From: Sorex araneus
Taxonomy: Eukaryota; Chordata; Mammalia; Eulipotyphla; Soricidae
Assembly (NCBI RefSeq): GCF_027595985.1
Contig: NC_073306.1
Span: 193,643,000 to 193,706,999, forward strand
Direction of reading: 5' to 3'
Length of the DNA: 64,000 nt
Shown one piece after another: positions 21,246 through 36,200 of the stretch. How positions within the stretch are numbered: position 1 is the stretch's first letter; the number at the start of each line of letters is the position of its first letter. The position numbers and the translations under genes were made by a program. Under the pieces are notes generated by a model. It was given only the letters and a program-made list of their open reading frames with translations, was not told the origin of the DNA and did no database searches.

Positions 21246-24200
21246 CTAAGGAAGAGCCCCAAAGGGCACATTGAGAGAAGTGAGATTCACCAGTAAATAT
21301 GCACTGGTGAAGGGATGGATGTTCGAGCATTGTATAGCTGAGACTTAATCCTGAAAGCTTTGTAACTTTCCACATGGTGATTCAATAAAAAGCAAAAATT
21401 GTTTACCCAAAGAGACTTTTAACTGTCATATATATGAATCAAAGTAAAATTGTTGGCTTATACATGCAATACTACATTTTGGGGATCTTCATTGATAGAT
21501 TACTTAAATTGGAATTTTATAGTTTGAAAGAAATTGTAAATGAAATAGATTGTAAGATGTAATATCAAGTCTATTAGAGGAAACTGTATCCAACATTATT
21601 GGAACTAAGTATGTCAGTAGCGGGAATGAATTTTTATATTAATGCTGGTAGATCATTTAAAGATGAACTGTTTGTGCATTGGTGAGAAGATTCATTGTTT
21701 TGTCACCAGTGAAAACAAATCTGCACCTAATTTCTCTCTGAAAAAAATAATATTGATCATACACTACTTTTTAGTTTGTTTAACTTTATTTTTGCAGCGG
21801 GGGGGTTTGTTCACACCCAGTCATGCTTAAACCGTCCATCTGGCTCTGCACTCAGGGATCAGGCTTCCTCAAGAAAGCATATGGGTGGAATGTATCAAAC
21901 CCAGGTAGACAAAATGCAGAGCAAGCACCTTACTACTGTACTATCTCCTAGACCGGAGACACTACTTTCTAGCAATGCATAATTATCACATGAATAAAAA
22001 ACTAAAGTATTATATTAAGTGAAATAGTTTTTTACATAAGATTATATATTTTGTATGACATGCACATAATAAAATAATTTATAGAGACAGAGTACAGATT
22101 AATGCCTGACTTGTGGAAGTGGTAAGGGATGTTTTCAATTGTAATATTTTTGAGGGCTTTTGAAAATGTCAAACACTTAGGTCAGAGTGATAATTTCATC
22201 TCTCTGTAACATAGTACATACATTATTGCATGTACTTAGTTGGATACTATGTAAAATATTTCTCTGTTGAAACCTTTTAATATAATAATAATTGAAGTTA
22301 TTTATTAAGACAAAGTAGTATTAAAAGCTTCAAAATTGTGACTCTGGCTAAAAATAATATTTGCTGCTATGCCAAAAACAGTAACAACAAGTCTCATGAT
22401 GGAGATGTTACTAGTGCCCGCTCAAGCATATCAATGAGCAATGGGGTGACAGTGATACAGACAGTGATACTTTAAGTTCTTAGTTTTTACTTCTTTGGTT
22501 TTTGCAGTAGTTGTAAAAGTGACCTCTTACAATTACCTAAGGGATCTTTACATTTGTTCACAGAGCAAATTGTTGCAATAATCACTTACCTCAAAGTCAG
22601 TGGGGCTAAAATGCATGCTTTTCATAAATGTTTGAGGAAAATAGCTCACTTATTATGGGTTTAGTCATGTTAGAAATTTCTTAATTAATCTCTGAAACTA
22701 ACATAAGGCGTACAACTGAGAAAATTACCTATGTATCGATATTCTCTATTAAAATGTTGTGATACTCACGAAGGATCATTGATGACTGTCTTCAATGCAT
22801 TGAGCAAATCTGAGCTTGACATTGTTTCAAAGTCCACCCTGACAGCTGCCCCCTTGGCCTGCATATGAGCGATGTTATCGGGCTGATCCGCAAACAGGGG
22901 AATGCCCACCATAGGCACCCCGTGGTAAATTGCCTCATAGATGCCGTTGGTCCCACCATGAGTGATGAAAGCTTTGGTTTTGGGATGACCTAAAATCGAG
23001 AGAATTTTAGGAAATAATCACTATCTGGGTAAAGAAATGAAAGGATGGAACAAGACAATGATGTAGACATTGTATTCAGATCATAGTTTTACACAAAATT
23101 AATGTATTTTTCAGATCTCAGAGCTGGGATATTTTAGTTTGCTAGATAAAGAAATGAGGAATGCCTATTTACTTTGAGTTACCAAATAAAACCAAGTTTT
23201 TCAGGCGAACAAATCAAATGAAAAGGGTGTGTTTTTTAAGTTATTTTTCCACACAGGGTGGTTCTCGGGGCTTACTCCTGGCTGTTCGCTCAGGGATCAC
23301 CCCCGCCACTGCTCAGAGGATCATTTCAGGTGCTGTGGATTGAACCCAAGTGAGTTGTGACTGCTGTGTTATTCTCCAGCCCCTATATTAATTATTAATC
23401 TGGTTTTAATGTTTTTGCCTGATCAAGAAATAAGTAAATGAAAACATAGTGGGTATAAAAATATACTCAGACATAAACCATGACTTAGTAGAAAGGCCAG
23501 GCAGGATTAAAAATTAGGGCATAGGACAGAAATTGGAGAGGAAATATGCCACTAAATCCTATTCATTGTTCACAAGAGACTACTTTCAGGTGTTATTATA
23601 TTAATAAAATATCATATTTCTGCCTTAGAGACTCGAGTAATTTCACTATATAAAACTACGGATTACTTTACTTTGGCGTAACTGATGATATTTGTCAAGG
23701 TTAAGACATGAATAGTCATACACCTGGCATGAATAGGCAGTTTGTCATTACTTTGACAAACTGCCTAGTATCTTAAAATATTTTTGTTATCTAATGTGCA
23801 ACAAGGGTATAAAATATGTTGGACACACATAGTCAAAGAACATTTTCTAATTGTACCGTCTTTCAATGCAGTTTTATTTGTACTTAAAAAAAATTAATTT
23901 AATTCTGGGTCTCCTGATGCTTGGCTAGGTAGCAAGGGCCTGAAGCTTCTGTGCCTGGTAAGAGATGCGGCAGTACTGGGATCGTGGTTTCTTTCAGGGC
24001 TTCAATCAACAGGGCCTGGTGCTCATGTGATGTCAGGACCAAACACAGAGCATTGAGCATTCGAGTCATGCACTCCAGTCCTTCAATCTATATTCCTGGA
24101 CGCTTTGAGCTTTACTTTTACTCATTAATTTTTCTATGAAAATATTTAAAGCATGTGTTTTTATTTAGGTTTCTAAATATATGCAAAACTACATAATGGG

Positions 24201-27200
24201 CAACTATGTGTTAGAGTTATGACATAGTATTAGTGATAACTAAATTTCCACTGAGTTCTTTGAAAATAATAACAAGTGCCTATATAATAAGAAAGCATAT
24301 AATAAGTAAGCATATATTGTTATTTTTAGCTAATAAATGCATAATAATTTTGTTTCCTTGTGAATTGACAATGTGTTATTTCATATCAATCTTTATACTT
24401 GATATTTTTATATTTTATATTTGAAATTGATATTTCATATCAATATTTATGTTTCAGAAACTTACCAAGAAGGTCATTCTGGGGGATCCACTTATATAGC
24501 CTAGTATTTGCCCCTAAAGTATCTGGCGTCTTGCTATCAAATCTCCATATAACCTGTGAATATTAAGAAAACGTGTTAATCTACTAGTCAAATGTCAAAA
24601 TTATAGTATGTTTCAATGCTAAACCCACAAGAGATTCTATACCTTTCTTCTACAGAAAACAAAAAGTAGGGTAATAGTACAGTGGATAGGGCTTTTAACT
24701 TGCATACAATGAACAATGAGTTTCAATGAGGTTCAATCATCAGCATCCTTTACGGGGGGGCCCCCCACCCCCGCCCCAAGCACTGTCAGGGGTGATCCCT
24801 GCAAATGGAACTAAAAATAGTCCCTGAGTATCACTGGGTGTGCCCTGCTCCTGAAAATAAAACATGTGATATAATATAAATGGATAAACTGTGTGCTTAT
24901 ATTTGTATTAAAAATGTGCATATAATAATGGTGTTTTTCACAGAGCTATTTAACAGATGATATCAATAAAAAACTTTGTAATTCAATTTAGAGAATGTGT
25001 GAAATTATCAAGAACTACATATTTATTGTTAGGTATGTATTATAATTCTCTCTCAATGTCATATAAGACAACTTTTTTCCCCCACAGGGTTACAGAAAGA
25101 AATTTATTTAAATATACCTTCTGATAAACTCTTTTATCAGAAATTTATATCGTGTGATTTTAAATAGTTGGTCCATACTATAATTTAATTAGTTAAATAA
25201 ATAATGATCTTTTTATAAAATAATTTTTGTTTATAAAATGCACTGCCTGTTTGCTTGCTCACTACAGGCAATGTATAAGAAAAAATCTCCGGGAAGTACT
25301 TTTTTTTATGTATCCAGAATATTGTTACATATTGTATGACAAAAGCTTTATCATGAACAACTTTGTAACTGTGTATCTCAGTTCAAGAAAACTTTAAAAA
25401 ATACATCGTTACATATTTTGTGCTTGGACATTCTCATAGTAAAGGAGAGGAATTGGCAATAAATAATGGAATAACCAGAGAAACATCCTAGAATTGTCAC
25501 CACTTCATTCCACTTACCATTATAGCGAAACACTTACCATTATAGCATAAATATAATTAATTAAATAGGTATTAGATCAAAAACAAATACCCAAAAACCT
25601 TTATGTACATTACCAAGAGACTTTTATTTGGGAAATTACCCAGAAATTCTTAAACTCTAAATTATAGTAAACAAATGAAAGACCTTTGCTTGCTATGTGC
25701 ATGTTTAAGTGACTTTTTGCCCTTTTCAAATTTAAACACAGATGCAAGCAAGAATAATATAAGATAGTAGACTAAAAAAAGTAGATATTGGGGCTGGAAT
25801 GATAGTATTGTAGGCAGGGCACTTACTTGCATGAAACTGACCTGTGTTCAATTGGTGGCACCACAAATTATCCCTCAAGCCTCTCCAGGAGTGATCCCTG
25901 AGTGAGAGCCTGGAATAAGCTCTGAGCACCACTGGGTGTGGCCCCCAACCCAAATGAATAAATGAATGAATAAATAAATTAATTAATTTTAAAAGGTTTG
26001 TGGTGTGGAGTACATCTTCAGTTTTCGCAGAGTAGGCATAATTTTACTGACTTTTTTTTCATACTCCTCTCTTAACTTCATCTTCTAAACTAGCTATCTT
26101 GAGATTTGAAAGAAGCTATGTAATGCTGATTCTTTTCTTTTTTTTTTTCACTTTATGGTTCATACCTGGCAGGAATCACCCCTGGCGGTGCTCAGGGACC
26201 ATATGGGATGCTGGGAATCGACCTGGGTCAGCCGCATGCAAGGCAAACGCCCTATCTGCTGTACTATTGCTCCAGCCCCTGTAATTCTGATTCCTGTATT
26301 CATAAATTTCACTCTGAGTAACATTAGTAGTTGTGTTTCAAAACACTACTTATTAATCTTAGATTAATGCTATGTTTCTGATAACATCTGCTGTGCTTTA
26401 TCTTGTCATATTTTCTGCTAAAACGTACAAATGACAGGGAAGAATTTGGTATTTCTGTTCCTATTCCAAAATGTTACTATAATAACCATTCACCTAACTT
26501 TACCCATAAAATATATCTCAACATTAATGTCAAGCTATCATGGTTTAAAAGTACATTTTGTATAACTTTAGCAAGTGTCATATACATTTTTGTTAGAATT
26601 GATATATATATATAAGATATATAAGATAAATCAGACTTATCACAATTGAGCATTCATGTATTGTTTTTATATAGATTTATACAGACTTAGCAGACACATT
26701 GTTAGTTCTTTGTTACACATTGTGTGTTACTATTACCTAACCTTTTGTGGAATCTGGGCAAGAGCTGATGCAATCACATTGGCTCTCTCCTCGGGCATGT
26801 TACTGACCATTGACCCCAGAGTAAACACCACAACACCATTTTCTCCAGAGCTCTGGACAAACTCCTCCATGTCCTGTAATGCAAGAATTTGTCCCATTAT
26901 TGAAGGACAGCATAATATCAAACAATATTAAAAGAATTGATACAAAAATAGTATAAGGAGAGAACATAAAGTATTTTAGAAATTATTTATGACCTTTAAA
27001 AATATGGTTTAATGCTCAAGATATGAAATTTGCCAGCTTAGAAATTCCCCCTTTGTTTGGTAGTTGAGACAAGACGGTAGAAATCGTGTTTGCATTTGTG
27101 CGTTTGGTATAATTACTGCTCCACCATCATTGTTTACCCCATCACTGTCCTAGAGTCACATTTATTCAGCTCCACTCCTTTTCCCTCTTCTATCACCAAC

Positions 27201-30200
27201 TGGTCATCTCAATTCTGTTTCAAAGTCCAAAACTTTGTTTCAGATACATTCTTTCCATGCTTTTTATTCATTTCTTTGTATGCCCCATGTATATAGTCAT
27301 CAGTTTTTGTTCTTTCTCTGAATAAGTTTGCTTAACATAACCCTCTCTAGCTCCATCTAAGTTGTAACGAACAGTTTCACCTATTCTAATAGCTGAGAAG
27401 TATTTCATTATGTCTATAAACCCCAACTTCTTTATCCATTCAACCTTCAATGGACATGGGTCTTTATCCATTCAACCTTCAATGGACATGGGTTGTTTTT
27501 ATATTTTGACTACTTTAAGTAGAGGGCCCATGGACATAGGTGTGCATATTTTTTGAATAAATTTTTCATGTTCTTGGGGTATATGTTAAGAAATTAAAAT
27601 CACTAGATCATATAACAACTCAAGTTTAAGGTTTTTTCCCTACAAAGGTTCAATTCTGTTTTCCATAGAGACCGAATAAGACTGCATTTGTACATGTTCT
27701 ATTTTTCCTTACAAAGGTTCAATGCTATTTTCCATAGAGACAAAATAAGATTACAGTAGTACATTGTCATTCTAAAGAAGCAATTCGCAAGTGTTTGCAT
27801 TATTTATATACCCACAGTTATGTAAATAACCTCCAGGCCTCTTCTTATTAATACAACTGGAATCTAAACCATAGAAAAATAATTTCCATTTATCCATCAT
27901 CATTCCTTGTTAATGAGTATTCTACATTTTGTTTGTAAGTTTTTTTTTTAATTTTATTTTATCACCATGTGGAAAGTTACAAAGTTCTCAGGTTTATGTC
28001 TCAGTTATACAGTATTCAAACACCATCCCTTCACCAGTGCCCATATTCCACCACCAAAATCCCCGGTGTACCCCCCGCACCCCACCCCAACTGTATAACT
28101 AATGAATTTCACTTCATTTTCTCCTCACCTTGATTACGTTCCATATTTCAATACAAATGTAAGTTTTGATGTCTAGATACCTCATAAGAGATTTTTGAAT
28201 TAGGTCCTCGACATTCATTCACGATAGGAATGTGTTAGGATGTCTTCCCTTTCTAATTCTCAAAGACATATTATTGTACGTGATTATAGTATGTTGTTTT
28301 GTCTGTTTAGGATAAATGGTTTGCTTCCCCTTTTTGAAACTGGTGAATAAAAATGCAAAGAAGTTAGGTGTTCAAATATCTCACTGAGATTCTTGTTTTA
28401 ATTTTATGGATGCATAGCAAAATATTGCTAGACTATATAATGATTTTATTTGAAATTTATTTGGCATGATATCAATTTTGTTTTTATTTTTATAAATTAA
28501 TTATTATAATCATTTTATTAGAAATAATGGGAAGTAGAAGGGAGAAGATGAGCTTAGAAAATATTCTGAGACTGTTTATACTTTTATTATTGTTATAGAA
28601 TTTGGGCAGAGTAATACAGTAGGAACAAATTTCATTTATAGTCATATTTTCTCATCATTATCCCAAATCATTTATGTTAATTCATGCGTTGTAGGCAGGG
28701 ATGATTTCTTTTTACTCACTGCTATCCAGTGTCACACTAAAGTAAGCACACTAAAAGGAATTGTCAATACAAATAATTTGGCAAAATTATAATTTCATAC
28801 TGACAGTATTGTTCACTAATCTTTTCTATGTTGACACAATAATCTGTGTGATCCTAGAAACTTATACCAATAATTAAACTCAGACATCTTTGTAAAAAAA
28901 TAGCTGATCCACAGCATAAGAACATTTGGAAAAATTCAAAAAACACCGGAAAAAAAATGTGTTATTTATATGTCCTAGAAATAAGCTTTTTATAAAATGT
29001 GATTTTATGCTGCTGGTTATTATGTTTTATAATTAAATATGCATATACATAAATATTTAGAACATTTCATCCCTTAGTGTCTTCATTCCATATAATTGCA
29101 TAAATATTTTATAATGTGTATATGAATGTAAAGTGATATAAATTCATTTTGGTTATTTAGAATAAACTCAATATTCTATGTTTTACATAACTCATAGTAA
29201 TTTTTAATCTCTGATTATATTTGTCAATAAAATTTAATTTGTGGATATAATGAAGTTCGAATTCTAACCTTTTAAAGAATCAGGGCATAATTTGCCATAT
29301 ATCTTTTTACTTCCTTAGGTAGCATACATATTATGGGAAAATCTAATAGTTGGAAACAAAAACACTTCAGAGAAAAAACTATCTTAATATGCTAAAACAA
29401 AGACTTATTTACATTAATGATGTGGGTTTAAATCTTGTTTAGGAATATTAATAATGAAAACTACTATTAGAATTGTGTATTGTGATTATACAGATATTTA
29501 TCTTTCCCTCCATTATTAAAAAAAAATTATTGGAGTTGGAACGATAGCACAGGGGGTAGGGTAGAGTATTTGCCTTGTACACAGCCGACGCTGGTTCAAT
29601 TCCCAGCAGCCCATATGGTCCCCTGGACACTGACAGGAGTTACTCCTGAGTGCAGAGCCAGGAGTAAGCCCTGAGCATTGCCGGGTGTGACCCAAAAAGC
29701 AAAAAAAAAAAAAAAATACTTTTTTTTTTTTAATGAAGTTGCAAAGTAGATGTTGTCTTGGTCCCAAAATTTCAGAAGGTCAGAAAATACCCAAAAAATG
29801 TTTGGAAGTTCCTGTCACAGCCCTAGGGGGAATGACAATTCAAAACCTAAAACCACAACTTATAAATAGACCCATCAGGGGAAGATTTATTAGGAACAAG
29901 TACCGTATCGGGATTCTTAATGGAGACTACCATTTTTTTTAACAATGTCCTAGCAAAGGATTCTGATTTGTCCCACAAGCCCCAATCCAAGGGATCTGGA
30001 ATTGTCTATATAATATTACTGTAGTGTTACAACCCTGTTTTAGGGTGTACTTTTCTAGGTTTTTGTGCTCTTGCAGGCAGATTACAAATTGTCTTTGTAT
30101 GGGTCCAGTTTTGAGCCCCCACCCCCCGATACTCATGCAAACTGATATGTTCCTCTCTAGTGTGTCCCAGTTTCCTGTTCCAGTGTACAGTACATTTGGA

Positions 30201-33200
30201 TTCCCTTGCACACTCCAACTTGGAGTGATTATTTTTTCCTTTATTAGGGATCCTTTATTATTAGGAAGGAGTGAAAAGCAAGAAACAGAATATAGAATTT
30301 CCTTAAAGGGAAAGGGGCCCTATTGGGATATCCTTGGAAGTTCACTGGATTTTTCTTTTATAGGTTTCACTTGCTCTTCTGCCTTTTGTTTTGCCATATT
30401 TAGTTATGTCAGGGTGGCTGTTGATTAGTTCCTGGCCCTGGGTTTTTGTTGACCCTGTATTTCTCGCAGTTATTCATAAAGTTTGATAACAGGATGTTAG
30501 GATGTTTCAGAACATATGAGGAGATGTACGGGTCCAATTTTGAGCCCCCCCCCCGAAACACATGCAAACTGATATGTTCCTCTCTAGTGTGTCCCAGTTT
30601 CCTATTCCAATGTACAGTACATTTGGGTTCCCTTGCACACTCCAACTTGGAGTGATTATTTTTTCCTTTATTAGGGATCTTCCCTCTCTTTTGTAAGGAT
30701 GCTCTCTTTCCCTTTTTTAAAAAAATTATTTATTTTTAAAATTTTAAAAATTTGTTTATTTTTATTTTTTAATTAGTGAATCACCGTGAGAGTATAGTTA
30801 CAGATTTATTCATTTTCATGCTTGTCTTTCCGTCATACAATTCTCAAGAACCCATCCTTCCACCAGTGCCCATTCTCCACCACCAATGAACCCAGTATCC
30901 CTCCCACCCCCCAATCCCATCTCCACCACCCCATCCCGCCTCTGAGCAGGGCATTCCCTTTTGTTCTCTCTCTTCTTTAGGGTGTTGTGGTTTGTAATAG
31001 GGGTATTGTTGGCCATCCTGCTCAATCTATTGTCTACTTTTAGCACACATCTCCCTTCCCGAGTGGGTTCACCAACCACATTATACTTGGTGTTCCCTTA
31101 TCTCTCTGAGCTGCCTTTTTCCCCTACATGTGAGGCTGGCTTCCAAGCCATGGCGTCAATTTCCTGCTACTTAATTCTACTATTCTTGGGTATTAGTCTC
31201 CTATTCTGTTATTTTATATTCCACAGATGAGCGCAATCTTTCCATGTCTGTCTCTCTCTTTCTGACTCATTTCACTTAGCATGATACTTTCCATGTTGAT
31301 CCACTTATATGCCGAGTTCATGACCTCATTTTTCCTAAAAGCTGCACAGTATTCCATTGTATAGATGTGCCAAAGTTTCTTTAATAAGTAATCAGTTCTC
31401 AAGCACTTGGTTTTTTTCCAAATTCTGACCATTGTAAACAATGTTGTGATGAACATATAAGTGCAGATGTCATTTCAACTATACTTTTCAGCTCTCCGGG
31501 GTATATTCCCAGAAGTGGTATTGCTGAGTCAAATGGGAGCTCAATATCTAATTTTTTGAGAATCATCCATATTGTTTTCCAGAAGGGCTGAACCAGTTGG
31601 CATTCCCACCAGCTGTGTAGTAGGGTCCCTTTCTCCCCACATCCTCCCCAACAGAGGTTGCTTTTGTTCTTTTGGATGTGTGCCAGTCTCTGTAGTGTGA
31701 GGTGGTATCTCATAGTTGTTTTGATCTGCATCTCCCTGATGATTAGTGACGAGAGCATTTTTTCATGTGCCTTTTGGCCATTCGTATTTCTCCCTTGAGA
31801 AAAGTTTCTGTTTATTTCTTAGCCTCATTTTCTGATGGGAGTGGATGTTTTCTTCTTGCAGATTCCAACCAGTGCCCTAAATACCCTTGATATCAATCCC
31901 TTATCTGATGGGTATTGGCGAATATTCTTTCCCATTCTATAGATTGTCTTTGCATTCTGGTCACTGTATCTTTTGTGGTAAAGAAGCTTCTTAGTTTAAT
32001 ATAGTCCCATCTGTTTATCTCTGTGTCCATTTGGTTAATCATTTGTGTGTCATCTATGAAGATACCTTTATCTTCAATATTGTGGAGGCTTTTGCCGACC
32101 TTGTCTTCAATGTACCTTATGGATTCTGGTCTGATGTTGAGGTCTTTAATCCATTTTGATCTCACTTTTTTGCATGGTGTCAGGTCGATGTCTAAGCCCA
32201 TTCTTTTGCATGTGGTTGTCCAGTTATGCTAACACCATTTTAAGGAGACTTTCCTTATTCCACTTCACATTTCTTGCTCCATTCTCAAAGATTAGATGAT
32301 CATACATTTGGTGTTGTGTATAGGGATAATCCATCCTGTTTCATTGGTCTGCAGCTCTGCCTTTGTTCCAGTACCAAGCTGTTTTAATTGTTCCTGCTTT
32401 GTAGTAAAGTTTAAATTTTGGGAAGGTTATGCCTCCCATTGTCTTTTTCCCAAGAAATGTTTTGTTTTTAAATTTTTTAAAATTTATTTATTTTTTATAT
32501 TATTTATTTTATTGAATCACCATGTGGAAAGTTGCAAAGTTCTCAGGCTTATGTCTCAGTTATATAATGCTCAAACACTCATCTCTTTACCAGTACCCAT
32601 ATTCCACCACCAAAAACCCCAGTATACCTCCGACCCCCTGCCTGCATAACTGATAAATTTCACTTCATATTTTCTTTACCTTGATTACATTCCATATTTC
32701 AACACAAAGCTCACTATTGTTGTTGGAGTTTACCCTTTAAAAAGACAGCCCTACTGCCAAGGAAGTATTTGATAATTAGTTTTCCATTGCTGAGAATGAA
32801 GAGATATGAAGTCTTTTTTTTTCTCCTTCCCGCGCACCCATGTTCGTGCCTGCTTAATAGTCCTCATAATATGGCGGATGCTATGCTGTTTCTCCCTGGA
32901 AAGGGGGAAAAAATAAACGAGAAAGAAGAATATTTTCCTTCCTTGGCAGGCGTGGGGCTATGGCTTAGTTCACAGTCTAGAGACATGACTGTAACCAGTT
33001 TCTGGACCAAAAGTAGTCTAGTTGGCCTCCAGATCCTGATCGATGAGCAGCAAAGAGGCCGCACAAAAGTGTGGCCACCCGGGTCAAGTCTCGGTGGAGC
33101 ACACGCCGGTAACAGCCCCAGCCTGAGATTGCCCAAGCGTCCCACTGTTCCAAGTACATAATTTTTTTTTCTCCCTTTCTGCACCACCAAGTTTGTACCT

Positions 33201-36200
33201 GCTTAATAGACCACATAATATGGAGGATGCCATGCCGCTTCTCCCCCAAAAGGGAAAAAAACGAGAAAGAAGGATATTTTCTCTCCTTGGCCAGCGTAGG
33301 GCTATGGCTTAGTTCACAGTCTAGAGACATGGCTGCTACTTTGATTACCTTCAACATTTCAACAAAAAACTCACTATTATTGTTTGGAGTTTCCCCCCAA
33401 AGTCAAATCTGCTAAAAAGAAACCATTTCACATAGTTGAAAATTAAGAGATATTAGGCCGCACAGCCATGAGGTTTTGAATTTCTGTATAATGTCCAAGG
33501 AGAATTCTGCCAGAAATTGCATCACTGCAAGCCTTTACTTCCCTTTTGTGGTGCTCATAAGATGGAAAAGCCTGGAGAGAAAAACCCTACCCCTCTGGCG
33601 CCGCAGGGGGCAGTGACTCAGTTCACAGTCTAGAGGCATTTCTGCGAGCTGCTGGTGTCCAAAGTACTTCAGTTGGCCTCCGGGATCATGCTTGTGTAGC
33701 AATGGAAAGGCCACACACGTGTGGCCGCTGCGTTTAAATCTCGCTGGAGGGCAGGGCCGATACCCCTCCGCACCCCGGGATCTCCCACGCGTCCCACAGC
33801 AGCCGGCTGATACCTCCATTTTGTGCTCAAAATGCGGTGATCGCCATGCTCTGCATGGGTTGAGAGAGAGAAACCCTTCCCCCCAGCGCCGCATGGGGCA
33901 GTGGCTCAGTTCACAGTCTAGAGGCATTTCTGTGAGCTGCTGGTGTCCAAAACAGTTCAGTGGCTTCCAGGATCATGCTCGTGCAGCAGCAGAAAAGGAC
34001 AAGCCCTAGAATTGTTTTAGCTATCCATGGGTGTTTGTTGTTCCATATTAATTTCAGGATTGCTTTATCCATTGTTTTGAAGAATTTCATGGATATACTT
34101 ATAGGGATTGCAATGAATCTGTATCATGCTTTGAGGAGTATTGCCATTTTGACAATGTTGATTCTCCCTATCCATGAGCAGGGGATAAGTTTCCATTTCC
34201 TCATGTCCTCCTTTATTTCATGAAGTAGTGTTTTATAGTTTTCTTTGTAGAGGTCCTTTACTTCCTTAGTTAAGCTGATTCTGAGTTATTTGATTTTCTG
34301 GGCACGATTATGAACAGAATTGCTTTTTTCATTTCCCTTTACTCTGTCTCATTGTTTGCATATGGGAAGGCTATGGACTTTTGGGTACTGATTTTATAGG
34401 CTGTTACTTTATTGTACAAGTCTATTGCTTCTAAGAGTTTCTTGGTAGAGGCTTTAGGCTTCTTTAGATATAATATCATATCATCTGCGAATAGTGAGAG
34501 TTTGATTTCTTCCTTTTGTATCTGGATGCTCTTAATATCTTTTTCTTGCCTAACTGCTAGTGCAACTACTTCCAGTACTATATTGAACAGAAGTGGTGAG
34601 AGTGAACATCGTTGTCTTGTCCCTGATCTTAGAGGAAAGGCCCTTAGTTTTTCCCAATTGAAGAAAATGCTTGCCATAGGTTTGTAGTAGATTGATTTGA
34701 CAATCTTGAGGAAAGTTCCTCCTAAAACCATTTTGGTGAGAGTTTTCATCATGAATGGCTATGGATCTCATCAAATGCTTTCTCTGCTTTCTTTTACTTT
34801 TGTTGATATGATGGATTATGTTGATTGTTTTCCGAATGTTTACACCATCCTTGCATTCCAGGATGAATCTCACTGTGTCATGATATATGATCTTTTTGAT
34901 GAGTTGTTGGATTGTATTTCTTAATATTTTGTTGAGGATCTTCATACTGATGTTATCAGGGATTGGTCTATAATTGTCTATGTTTGTGGTGTCTTTGTTT
35001 GCTTTTGGTATTAGGGAGATATGTGCCTCATAGAAACTGTTTGGGAGAGTTCCTGTTTCTTCAATTTCCTGGAAAAGCTAGAGGAGAACTGGCAATAGTC
35101 CTATTTAAATGTTTGGAAGAATTCATCAGTGAATCCATCTGGACCTGGGCTTTTCTTTTGGGGAAGACTGGTTTCAATTTCCTTGATATTTCTGGGTCTA
35201 TTCAGGTCTTCCAAGTCTTCTTGGTTCAATCTTGGGATATTGTAGGAATCAAGGAGTTTATCCAATTCTTTTAGGTTTTCTTGTTTTGTGGCATACAGAA
35301 AGTAAGACTTTCAAAGTAGTCGCTGATGATGTTTTGAGTTTCATTGGTTTCTGTTGTGATGTCCCCCTTTTCATTTCTGATTCGCTTTATGAAGGCTTCC
35401 TCTCTCTCTTTCTTTGTCAGTCTTGTTAGCAATTATCAATCTTGTTTATTTTCTCAAAGAACCAGCTCTTGGTTTCATTGAACTTTCATATTGTTTTCAG
35501 GGTTTCCATGTTGTAAATTTCTGCTCTAAGTTTTATTATGTCTTTCTTTAGATCTGTTTTGGGTTCCTTTTGCTGGTCCTTTTCTAAGATCTGGAGCTGT
35601 GAAGTCAAGCTATCTATGTAGGTCCTTTCTTCCTTCCTGAGGAATGCCTGAAGGGCTATTAATTTTCCCCTTAACACGGCTTTAGCTGTATGCCATAGGT
35701 TTTGGTAGCTCATGTCTTCATTATCATTTGTTTCAAGGTATCTTTTGATTTCTTCCTTGATTTTCTTCCTGACTCACTCATTGTTCAACACTGAGTTGTT
35801 TAATTTCTGGTGTTTGATTTGGTGATCCGCATCTGTGTGTGATTAGCTTCTATCTTCAGCACATCATGGTCTGAAAAGATAGTCGATACAATTTCTATTT
35901 TCCTGATTCTATTGAGGTATGTTTTCTGACCCAGCACATGGTCCATTTTGGAAAATGTTTCGTTTGCACTGTAAAAGAATGCGTATTCCTTCTTTTTGGG
36001 GTGTAAATCCCTGTATAGGTTTATTAGCCTTCTGTCTTCCACTTCTTCCTTCAGAGTCAGTGTTTCCTTGCTGAGTTTTGTTCTTGCTGATGTGTCCAGA
36101 GGTGATAAGCTGGTGTTGAAGTCTGACTATTATTGTGCTGCTAGCGATGTCCTCCTTAAAGTCTGTTAGGAGTTGTTTTAAGTATTTGGCCAGTCTCTCA

